DNA of 64,000 nt, taken from NCBI GenBank assembly GCA_018806915.1, contig JAGKQI010000045.1, positions 434,001-498,000 of the forward strand. The letters are read 5' to 3'. Below, in pieces: positions 51,099-60,835 of this stretch. This DNA comes from Phytophthora colocasiae (taxonomy: Eukaryota; Oomycota; Peronosporomycetes; Peronosporales; Peronosporaceae). Each line of letters starts with the position of its first letter. The first letter of the stretch is position 1. The notes under the pieces are model-generated. The model was given only the letters and a program-made list of their open reading frames with translations, did not search any database and had not been told where the DNA came from. The translations under genes and the position numbers were made by a program.

Positions 51099-51576
51099 CA
51101 GCTTTAACCTAGACTGGTATTGATGCGCATGATATACCTGCAATCGGTGCGTTGGATCGAAGAATAGAAATTCTTCCGTCTAACTTTTTTTTGTGTAGGT
51201 TAGTCACGAGTGGTTTGACGCATGTGGAAGCTTCATACCGTGGCGCTTGTAAATTGGTGGACGGTTGTCTGGGGACGATGGAGAAAGTGGCTAAATACCC
51301 AAGACGAGGTGTTTTGCGCTGATGGAGATGTTATACGTACAGGCCTCGATAACAAGATAAATCCATTTACTAGCGAAGCTTGGTTCTTTTTTTTATAAAA
51401 TTCTTTTTAACCCCGCTACTATCCTAAGAATTTGGAGATGCTAAAGCTACAGAACGCAATTTCAACTATTTACTCTGAACACTAGGAAAAATACTCCGCG
51501 TTAACAATGCGTGGTGCCAGTCCAAGCAATCCTCTACAAAATAGTTTTGAAGAAAGAAACAAAGAAATGCATGGAT
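51099..51576. other. Intergenic region after the intact CRN
   Basis: About 480 bases with no convincing coding sequence on either strand. It is AT-richer than its surroundings (poly-T runs near 51187 and 51390). It holds the CRN 3' end and the downstream flank of MTP10. Confidence 0.5.
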
Positions 51577-51760
51577 CTAACTCAGATAGTAGCCGATGGA
51601 GATGGTAATGTTCATTACCGCAGCTATCATGAACAATGCGCCAAGAAATGATCCGAGATTCTTTATGTGATCGAACTCGATACCGATCACCATCTCCAGT
51701 ACGATGGATACATAGTCCACAATCATCTCTATTCCGATCTGTAGTCCCAGCAGTTTTAAC

Positions 51761-52131
51761 TAGCAGAATCCTGATCTCGAGGTGGCTACATTCCGAGATG
51801 GCTACACTACGAGTGTAAAGATGTCGCTTGAGCTGGAGCCTAGAAGGATGAGGGACAAGACGATCAGCGCGCTATTGAAGGTGGACGCGTATGACCAAAA
51901 AGGGGTTTTACTGTTGAAGGTGCTTGCGAGGCATGTCCAACGGGTTTTCCCTCCTCGCTGTATGACACTTAGGCGTGGGTAACCATGCGATAGTTAATGG
52001 ACTAACGTCACTGTGAGTTTTGTTTTGTGGACAAGAATCTATTGCTTCTCGTCTTGCTGTTCGATCAAGTAGGCACTTACCCGACCTGTGCATTGCTGAG
52101 TGAGCTACCAACTACGAGCGAACTTGCTGCT
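51761..52131 (+). repeat. Copia-2 5' LTR
   Basis: 371 bases starting TAGCAGAATCC and running into the primer site TGGGTTATGAGCCCAAGG. Differs from the 3' LTR at roughly a dozen positions. Confidence 0.9.
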
Positions 52132-52147
52132 GGGTTATGAGCCCAAG
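52131..52147 (+). promoter_or_regulatory. Copia-2 primer-binding site
   Basis: TGGGTTATGAGCCCAAG directly after the 5' LTR, matching the complement of the initiator tRNA-Met anticodon stem-loop, as in Copia-1. Confidence 0.75.
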
Positions 52148-52170
52148 GTTAGCTCAAGGACGGAAGTAAG

Positions 52171-53350
52171 ATGAGCAGTAATACAAGTCAAGCACCTACA
52201 AGTCAACAAAATGCGAGCCAGAGTACGACTGGTTCAAGCTCGGGTACATCTGCAAATACCGCAGTACAGTCTGTAATGACACCATCGTCTACTGGAGTGG
52301 CTGGAGGACACTTCTTCGGTAGTGAGCGGCAGGAATTTCTAGTCAACCTGGTGGAGGAACAAATGCACTGTGATGCAAGTACCGAAACCGATGGGTATTA
52401 GCAAGCCACCCAAATTCGATGATACCTTTGAAGTGTACCAGATGCGACTTAAGTTGTATTTGGAGCAAAGAGATTCATGGGGTGTGGTGACTGGAGCTGA
52501 AACCCGACACGCGACGGATCCTGTGTTGCAACGTCATTTTGATGATCGAAATCAGTTTAGCCATGGAGACTATAATTCGTGGAGTAAAGGGACCTGATGC
52601 GCAAAAGTGTAGCCAATTTCGACACTGCCAAAGAGATGTGGGAAACTCTAACAGCGGAGAAGACCCAGAGAGATTTTTCTTATGCAGTTCACTTGAAGCG
52701 CGAGCTGTATACGCACTCGTATACACCAGGAAGGAAGATGGCCAGATTATATTCAAGAGATGAACTCTCTTCGTCAGCGACTGCAGCACATGGGAACTAG
52801 TTTCGTAATTCAAGACACGAGATGTCCCAGTTGCTGTTGATGGGGGGTTTGTGCGGTAACATCGGAAGTAGTGACTCAATTTGATTTCTCTTTCGACAAG
52901 TGGGATTCGTCCTAGTCTACAGCAAGTGAAGAACGCATTACTTTCACGGGACCGAAATGGAAAAGATGGCTACGGATTCTGCGGTAGTGGCGCACCGAAT
53001 GGAAACAATGGAGTGGCTATGCATATGGGACAGCAGTTTCAAAGCCGAAACTCAGGTCAAGGGTCAACTTGGTCTAACCAAGGCCAGAAGGAGCAGATGC
53101 AGTCTACTGGCGCAGGAAAACGACGTGCAGTTCGTTGTTATCATTGTCATAAGTTAGGGACATATGCGACGAGACTGTTGGCATTTTAAGAATAAGCAGA
53201 CAAAAACTCAGCAGTCGAAGACCAATTACGCAGAATAAGGAGAAGAAGAAGGCCAAAGAAGGACAAAGGTGGAAACAATGAAGCTCAACCGAATAATTCA
53301 CCGACTACTGGTACAGCTATTTGCTACATGCGATTTGTGGAGACTGTGAA
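52171..53350 (+). pseudogene. Copia-2 gag
   Basis: Starts with a Ser/Thr/Gln-rich leader (MSSNTSQAPTSQQ, ATG 52171), then KPPKFDDTFEVYQMRLKLYL, FDTAKEMWETLTAEK and traces of a zinc knuckle (RRAVRCYHCHKLG near 53130). At least four frame changes occur (about 52380, 52600, 52790, 52900). Non-functional. Confidence 0.7.
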
Positions 53351-53352
53351 GA

Positions 53353-54776
53353 ATGAAGAGGAGAGCAGTAGTTGGCAGTAGTTCGGAAGGTGAAGGCTTC
53401 GTTGGAATGGCGATACGTAAAGACAGACACGGCTCCAGAGGTGACTGGATGTTAGATTCGGGCACTACGTCGCACGTTTGCACGGAGCGTGAGCATATTC
53501 ACGAGTTTGAAAAAGTCAAAGCCTCTTTCAAAGTGTGGAATGGAGGTGTTACACCAGGGAAATTTGTGGCCTGGCACTGTGGTAATTGATGCAGTGGATG
53601 CACGGAGTCATACTGAATTGTCATTTGAGCTGAATAACGTGGAATTTTCTCCATCTGGACCTGTAAATTTACTTAGTCTTGGTCTCTTGTTGGAATCAGG
53701 CTGGGTGTTGACCACAAGCAATCCAAATGAACTACCACGGAAGATGTTCCTGGCTTGTGAAGGACAATGTTTGGAATTTATTTTCATGGACAGCATTACT
53801 GGTTAAACAATGGAAATTTCGAAGACAATGAAGCAGTTGTGATGTCAGCCGTCAGTTCTGATGCAAGTCCTTTGATGCGATGGCACGAGCGCTTAGCTCA
53901 TTTGAATGAAGCTTCATTGAAGTACATGGCCAGAACAACGTCGTGAAGGAATGTCTCTCTCGTCAGTGCAGATGAGAACAAAACTGAAGTGTTTAAGTTG
54001 TATGGCAGCAAAGCGGAGACGAATGACGTTTGGAGACGCTACTGACAAGCGAACGAAAGTCAACTTCGAGCGTTTGACGTCTGACGTTTGCGATATGAGC
54101 AAATACTTGCCTGGCCTCGAGCAACACGATACTTTCAGCTAATACACGATGAGGGATCGCGGTACGTGTGGTGCTACATCCTGAAGAACAAAAGTGAAGC
54201 AGCAGGAAATACACGGCGGTTAATTGCTGAATTTTTGGCTGATGGTAAGAAGATAACGACGTTCACAAGTGACGGTGGAGGTGAATATATGACTAGTGAG
54301 CTGAAACATTTCTTGGAAGAGAAGGGAATTGTTTTTATTCCGACGCATCCGTATACGCCACAAGAGAACTGTCTCGTAGAAAAGATGAATGGAGTTCTCG
54401 TGAATAAGATGCGAGCAGTCATGCATGCTGCTAATTTACCGCTGGTGTTGTGGAATGAAGTCCTATGGTATGTCGTGGAAGTGTACAATCTGACGCCTAC
54501 GAAAGCTTTGAATGGAATTACGCCCACTGAAGTATTGACAGGCTTGAAACCGGACATCAGTCCACTGAAAGTATGTGGCTGTATAGGTTATGTGTTCGTA
54601 CCGAAAGAGAAGCGAAAGAACAAGCTCTCGTCGAAAGCTGAGCCGGCACTATTCCTCAGATTTCCAACAGACCAAGCATGGCTATCGGTTGCTGGATCTG
54701 CGTACGGGGAGGATAGTGGAAGCCCGCGACGTCAAGTTCCGTGAGGATGTGGACTGTCGAGCGCACATATCTTAAT
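53353..54776 (+). pseudogene. Copia-2 protease and integrase
   Basis: The protease motif MLDSGTTSHVC lies near 53450. The GAG-pre-integrase segment (RWHERLAHLNEASL near 53880) and its Cys residues follow in broken frames. The integrase core is largely open in 54088-54744 with FTSDGGGEYMT and PQENCLVEKMNGV. The first integrase Asp block is damaged near 54090. A frame change near 54650 separates the C-terminal part. Confidence 0.72.
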
Positions 54777-54968
54777 GCGTTGTTAAAAGGCAGACAGCAT
54801 TATTACCCCAAATCCCGTTTGTTCCGCTTCCAGTGGAATATGTTGCAGAGCAGTCGGTGAGAATGAATGCTATTAAAGATGCACGAGAGACTGTTAATCA
54901 TGATTTGAGTGGCGATACTGACCAACAAGTGAACTACTCACGAAAGCCCCGATGATGGTAGAGATTCA

Positions 54969-56767
54969 GTGGGAGCGCATGAAGAGCGAGATGCCTGTGA
55001 AAATTCAGTGTTGACGGATGAAGACGAGTCTGTAGACGAGGCTGATGTAAGTGATTCTCCGCAATGTACTCAACCGCGGCGTAGCTCTAAAATACAACGA
55101 GGTTTGCGTCGTTCACAACAGAAAAGACAAGCAAATGTACGTCTACAAGACTACATCCTTGCTGGTGTGGAAGCAATGGAGTCACTTACAGGGAATCATG
55201 TAAGTACTGTTGAAGAAGCATTGAATTCTCGAGATCGTGATGGCTGGTTGCGAGCAATGCAAAAGTAGATGGAGGCACATGAAATCAACGGCACATGGAG
55301 ATTGGTCGATAGACCAAAACATCGACCAATATACTAAGTCTATCTGGTGCTACGGCCAAAGCACAATGAAAAAGGGAAAGTTGAGCGACTCAAGGCTCAG
55401 CTGGCTGTAAAGGCTGTGGACAGAAAGTATGGAGTTGATTATCTGGAGACATACTCTCCGGTGGTACGAATTGAAACAGTGCGCTTGCTTCTTATCCTGT
55501 CATTTCTATTGAGTCTCGAGTGCTATCATGTTGACTTTGTCACGGCATTTTGAATGGAGTGCTGAATGGGGTTCAGATTTTTATGGAGCAACCAGAATGC
55601 TTCAAGGATGGCACGGATCGTGTGTGTGAGCTCCTAAAAGGACTCTATGGACTCAAGCAAGCATCGAGGCTCTGGTACCAAACACTACATGACTATTTAT
55701 TGAGATTGGCTTTACACAGTGTGATTTCGATGTGGGTTTGTACCAGAGACGGAAGAATGGAAATATGGTATATCTTACGGTGTACGTGGATGACTTGCTC
55801 ATTTTTTGGAGACAAGGTGAACATTGAGTTAGTGGATCGACGAGTTGGCTGCAAAGTTTATGCTCTGAAGAATCTTTGGAAGAGTGAAGACATTCTTTCC
55901 ATGAGGTGAAGTACATTCCAGGAAACTATTGTGTCTTTCACAGACAGCTTACATTGATCGGTTGCTGGAGCGCTTTGAATGCGCGAAGCTCACTCAGTTG
56001 GATCGCCTGATGCAGAATGAAGAATTACCTCCGATTGAAAGAGATGAAAGTAAAATTAATGATCCGAGTATACCTTTTCGAGGTGGTGGGAGCGTTGCAG
56101 TATTTGGTAGGTTGTACAAGACCTGACTTAGCAAATGCAGTGCGAAGCCTCGCAAAGTATTCCAGCTCCTATACTAAGGGGAATTATGAGTGCGCAAAGC
56201 GATTGTTGCGGTATTTACGTGGCACGCGGACGTACGGCCTGGTATATCGATGTGGAGGAAGTACAAAACCGATGCGAATTGATGCATTCTGCGATGCTGA
56301 TCACGCCAATTGTCCGGAAAGCGAGTCGGTCTGTGTACAGGCTATTTGCTGTGTTTGAACAATTGCCCCTTTCTGTTCAAGAGCAAGCAGCAAACGAAGG
56401 TGACCACTGCTACATGCAGCTCGGAGCCTGTTAGCGAGCATGTGTTGAAGACTTAATTTAGGCTAGAAAACTACTGAAAGAGATCCAGAATGAATCTCTG
56501 CCGTGCTCTATCCTGAACATGGACAACCAAAGCACCATTAAGGTGGTCACGGAGCCTGGAAATTATAAGAAGATGAAGAACTCTGCTAAGAAGAGTCGCC
56601 AAATCGCTGAGTTCGTGAAGAAGAAAAAGCTAAAAGTGGAATACGTCTCGAGTTCAGAGAACGTAGCTGATATTTTCACGAAAGCGTTGGGACCACAGCG
56701 GTTCCAGAGTCTCCGTCAAGCGCTGCACGTTGAAGACGTGGCAGCAGCAATTCTGGTCCAGCATTAA
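54969..56767 (+). pseudogene. Copia-2 reverse transcriptase and RNase H
   Basis: Reverse transcriptase from about 55140 (EALNSRDRDGWLRAMQ) through VDRKYGVDYLETYSPV, LKGLYGLKQASRLW and a frameshifted catalytic region near 55790. RNase H follows, with CDADHANCPES near 56290 and the C-terminal IAEFVKKKKLKVEYVSS and NVADIFTKALGPQRF near 56640-56710. Stops and frame changes occur at about 55266, 55553, 55700, 55910, 56110 and 56360. The RNase H region lost in Copia-1 is present here. Confidence 0.72.
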
Positions 56768-56779
56768 GCGAGGTGGGAG

Positions 56780-57150
56780 TAGCAGAATCCTGATCTCGAG
56801 GTGGCTACATTCCGAGATGGCTGCACTACGAGTGTAAAGATGTCAACTTGAGCTGGAGCCTAGAAGGATGAGGGACAAGACGATCTGCGCGCTGTTGAAG
56901 GGAGACGCGTATGACCAAAGGGGGTTTTACTGTTGAAGGTGCTTGTGAGGCATGTCCAACGGGTTTTCCCTCCTCGTGTATGACACGTAGGCGTGGGCGA
57001 CCATGCGATAGTTAATGGACTAATGTCACGGTGAGTTTTGCTTTGTGGACAAGAATCTATTGCTTCTCGTCTTGCTGTTCGATCAAGTAGGCACTTACGC
57101 GACCTGTGCAGTGCTGAGTGAGCTACCAACTACGAGCGAACTTGCTGCTA
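56780..57150 (+). repeat. Copia-2 3' LTR
   Basis: 371 bases, TAGCAGAATCC...CTTGCTGCTA, preceded by the purine tract GAGGTGGGAG and followed by the TTAAC duplication. Confidence 0.9.
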
Positions 57151-58215
57151 TTAACTGCCCCACACGCCAAGCCATGACGTCCATTTCTGCTGCCGAAGAT
57201 TGCCTCAATAACCAATAGTGTGGGTGGTTCCCGTAAAAAAAGAGAATTGAAGCCGAACATCCAATGGAAATATACTCCGCATACATGTCAGCATTGATCT
57301 CAGCGGTATGGAAAGCGTGAACTTGACGACGCCATAACTCCTGCTCAGTTAAACCTGTCGTTGTGGCTCTACGTCGAGGTTTTGAAGCTTCAGGAACAAT
57401 ATTTGGAGGGGAGCGAACGAACATTCGCAATAAAGTCCGCCTCTGTTTAGTTAAAGCTGTCGTTCGCTCTCGCGAAGATTTACGATGTCGAATTTCCAAC
57501 GTGACAAGAATGGCCTTGCCTGCCCGTAACGAAACTTCAACCAAAGCCATCCCAATGGTACCCAGTACCGCTGTTGTGTTATTGCTCCCTAAGAGAATGA
57601 TTCTCGTCTGTGTATCGACGAGAACAGTCGGGATCCCCACCAGGCGCACATGACACGTGCACTGCGTACTCGTTTCCTGAAAATATAATGTTTCGCGATT
57701 TCTTGGTAGCAAGTTTGAATAAAATCCCAATAACCACAAAGCCCGTAAGGACAGCACTTCCACCGTCAACGATCCGTTGCTAGCTCAAAATGTGAACAAA
57801 TAAACCTGCGAGAAACGAGGCGGATGTTGTAGGAAGATTTCTCACGTAAGCTTTCCAAAATGGCGGTTGATGGAGGGGTTTTGTCGTCGATTTAACTTCA
57901 GTCGGGAATATCTCGGAACTTCTTGATTTTTGCTGTTTCAAATGTCGGTCACGCCCTTCACACGTTTCTTCGTAGAAAATCTGTTTGACACAACGAGTGA
58001 TACTGGTAAAATATCCAAGTAAAATGAGGTTGTCTGCGTAACATTCGATCTTAAACGTGAAAAGCATCGGCTCAATTGATATCATATAAGCAATAAATGA
58101 GCTAAAGCCAAAGATCATGACCATCGTGACGATAAATGAAACTCGAGTCGCTTGAAATAATCTCTTGATACAAAACCACATAGTTGGTCGTCCATTACGG
58201 AATCGCAGTGCCATC

Positions 58216-58455
58216 ATGAAATATTTTTTCGAGTTGTAAAGGTGAAAGACGTCAACAGAGTCTAGAAATGCAATATTCATTCGTAGATATTTTACCTGGA
58301 GCATTCCGCTGTAGGCATTTCCTATCACTCAATTCAATAATCACTCTTCATCTGTAAAGTGATCAGATACATGAACAGTTCTATAACTTTCTACATCCTG
58401 TTGCCATTATCTAAAACCTTCTATCTGTTCGTTGTACTCCTGTACCCCCCCCATT
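58216..58455. other. Intergenic region between MTP10 remnant and CRN
   Basis: No recognisable coding sequence beyond the MTP10 break at 58215. It provides the upstream region of the CRN gene at 58486, including a C-run at about 58445-58452. Confidence 0.5.
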
Positions 58456-58470
58456 TCATTTCAGAATCCT
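58456..58470 (+). promoter_or_regulatory. CRN core promoter (initiator plus flank)
   Basis: TCATTTCAGAATCCT, 30 bases before the CRN ATG at 58486, the same spacing and pattern as at 48133. Confidence 0.55.
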
Positions 58471-58485
58471 CCGCCGAAAGAAGAA

Positions 58486-60553
58486 ATGGCTGAGATATCG
58501 CTGGAGTGTGCGATTGTTCGTTGCCGTGGCACATTTAACGTGACTATCGACAATGACACGAAGATCTCAAAGATGAAGGAAGTCATTAAGGGCATGAATG
58601 AGGACATCAAGTGTCCTACACGTGATCTGCAGCTCTTCCTGGCGAAGAAGGGCAACGCCTGGCTGTCAACTCAAACCGAAGCTGCGCGCAGTCTAAAGAA
58701 AGGAGAACTTCATGAAGACATTCGTTCGATGATTGATAAAGAGGATTTGGATCCGGATACGTTGGAGGAATGGCTTGAAAGCAACACAATGGAGGAGATA
58801 TCCAGGAAACAGATCCACATACTGGTGGTGGTTCCAGATATCCTGACTACCAAGCTCCAAGAAGGAACCAACGTGGACAAGCTGACTCTGTTTTGCGGCC
58901 TGGTTGGTGCTCAAGGGTCCCTGTTTTCTGTCAAGATTGGTGCGAATAAGACTGTGGACGACTTAAAGGAGGCGATCAAGGAAAAGAACGGTGTGACGAT
59001 CACGTGCGATGCCAAGGACCTGCAGCTCTTCCTGGCGAAGACGGAGGGCGGCGCGTGCCTGCCAGACGACGACCCTGCTGCCCTGGAGCTGGAGATAGGG
59101 AAAACTCACCAAAACATTCAAAAGGTGATTGATGGAGAGCAGATTAAGTCCGCGTGGCGAATTAAGGACGTGTTGAAAGCCAACAAGATGACTGGAGAGC
59201 GTACTCCAAAGGCGAGACAGACAGATATCCTGAAAACTATTGTGGTGAACGAGCGTCGAGATAAATTGTTTACAGACGAGCTGGTGTATTACCAAAGACT
59301 GGGTCTAGAGATTCAGAACAACTGCCCGAAGCACTGCAGGGAGATTCTCGACAAGATCGACGAAATTTATGACGAGGGGCCACATCCAAAGCCTTTTATT
59401 TGCGTGGAAGCGTCGTCTGGAATGGGGAAGTCGCAACTGGCATTTGCTTTGGGAGGCGAAGGACGTGATCACCCACGGCCATGGTTTTACTGGCCTCTTG
59501 CCGATTCAGGACAATGTGTCAATCAAAATGTCTACCAGAACTTCTCATCGATCGCGCAAGCCTTCGACAAAGTTGTAAACGAGGACCTGAAAACTATCGA
59601 CACATTCTCTGATGCTGAAATTTTGGGCTGCAACATCTCTCTTTACCAGGAGAAGAAGCTGTGGACGTATGGACTCATTATCGCACTGCTGAGGTACTGT
59701 TATCGTGCAAACGTTGGTGCGCAGATGGTTCGCATTGAAGAAGAAACGTTTAAAGTGATCAAGAGCAGTGGGGCAGATGTCGTTGATGTGTGCACTCGCA
59801 TGAAGGCGGAAGGAAAAGTGTTGCCGTTCTTCATTTTGGACGAAATGACTGTAAACGTTCCAAAGTTGAAGAGAAAAGTAGCGTTTCAACAGAATGTTTT
59901 TCGGGCCTGCGGGCTAGTCGTGGTTGTTATGGGCACTGACGCAACGATCACGAGCTTGGTTAGCCAGTCATCTCATAGTCGTCAGGCTGCTCATTGGTGG
60001 ATGACTGTTGTGCCTTGCTTCCCACCGTATCAGTTTATCTCCTTCGGGGTTCCTGCGAAGGATAATGCATGGAAGACGGCGAAGCAATTGGACGGGGTCG
60101 TGGAGCTCATTGCTAAGAACTCACGTGGTCTGTTTTCTCGGTACTTTGTCGACGCCGTGGTAGAATTTGTTCTCGAGAGAGTTGCTCGGAATGAGGAACT
60201 GGAGTTGACTAAGTTGCTTGACGCAGCCTTCGAGAAAGTAAGTGGGAATGCTCAGCGTGCGAAAGGTTTCATCAGAGGGAATAGATGCACAGCTTAAGGC
60301 GCTCTCGTACACTCATGCCACCGATGTAATTCCTCATCACACGATTCTTGATACCGACACACGTGAACCTCCTTCGAAAAAGAGGAAAGTTTTTTCGGTC
60401 GCGAAGATGCAAGTGCATTTTGCCAACTTGGAAGATGAAGATATAACTGATGTGGATGTACAATCGAGCAGATTCTACCGTAGAAATACTGTCTGGAGTC
60501 CAGAATGTCATTTTCCAGTCATTGACAAAGATGTATTGCTGTATCTCGCGGTG
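58486..60553 (+). pseudogene. CRN: CRN effector with two successive LFLAK domains; frameshift near C-terminus
   Basis: 603 codons from ATG 58486 to 60297, with further CRN-like sequence in another frame (60280-60553, including the NLS-like PPSKKRKV) before Gypsy-3 cuts in. The N-terminal module occurs twice: first LFLAK as LQLFLAK at 48-54 followed by HILVVVP at 111-117, then a second start ([14 protein letters not shown], from 132) leading to LQLFLAK at 179-185. After a linker comes a P-loop ASSGMGKS (309-316) and a Walker B-like PFFILDEM (447-454), so the effector half is an NTPase-like domain different from that at 49182. One base appears lost near 60280. Because the first 600 codons are intact, it may still be expressed in shortened form, or the shift may be an assembly error. 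Confidence 0.82.
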
Positions 60554-60806
60554 TGTAGTGGGGCGAAGGTCTTCAGGACCTGACCACGCACTGTGCTGGT
60601 GGTCGAGGACGACCTCAGCTAAGGCTGGCGTAGGGTAAGACTCCGAGGTTGGTAGACTAGAGCAGGTGTGGATGCAATAGCGTGTATGAGTATCTGTCGA
60701 GTGGTTTAGCCAACCTCATTCTGGAATTTGCAGAGTACAATACAAGCAAGGTTTCTAAGGAAGCGCCAGCTTCCCTCGTGAGTGTGTTCATTCGGATCCC
60801 ACTACA
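60554..60806 (+). repeat. Gypsy-3 5' LTR
   Basis: 253 bases defined by matching inverted ends TGTAGTGGG and CCCACTACA and by the gag leader that follows. The partner LTR is not in the window, so the boundaries rest on the termini only. Confidence 0.75.
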
Positions 60807-60835
60807 AAGTTAACTTTAGTGTCGACGGAAACGAC

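Larger units (their letters stand above)
51761..57150 (+). mobile_element. Copia-2: Ty1/copia LTR retrotransposon, degenerate
   Basis: A 5.4 kb element in MTP10 with 371-base LTRs (51761-52131 and 56780-57150) having inverted termini TAGCAG...CTGCTA, and a TTAAC target-site duplication (51756-51760 and 57151-57155). Domain order is gag, protease, integrase, reverse transcriptase, RNase H. Every domain is broken by stops or frame changes, while the LTRs still agree at most positions, so it may have been inserted already defective. Confidence 0.9.
51577..58215 (-). pseudogene. MTP10: inverted near-copy of MTP6, split by Copia-2
   Basis: Coding sequence from about 58215 (MMALRFRNGRPT) down to 57151, then, after Copia-2, from 51760 to the TAG at 51577 (NITISIGYYLS). 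The two halves join exactly at the TTAAC target duplication. Apart from frame changes near 57780 and 57700 it is almost identical to MTP6 on the opposite strand, and it retains the normal C-terminus that MTP6 has lost. The N-terminal about 120 codons are absent; the sequence upstream of 58215 is unrelated. Confidence 0.82.

Noticed and set aside
60248..60285. Possible 38-base intron (GTAAGT...CAG) joining the two frames of the tandem-LFLAK CRN
   Set aside because: Far shorter than usual oomycete introns, no visible branch-point context, and the removed sequence itself looks like coding sequence. A one-base indel is simpler.
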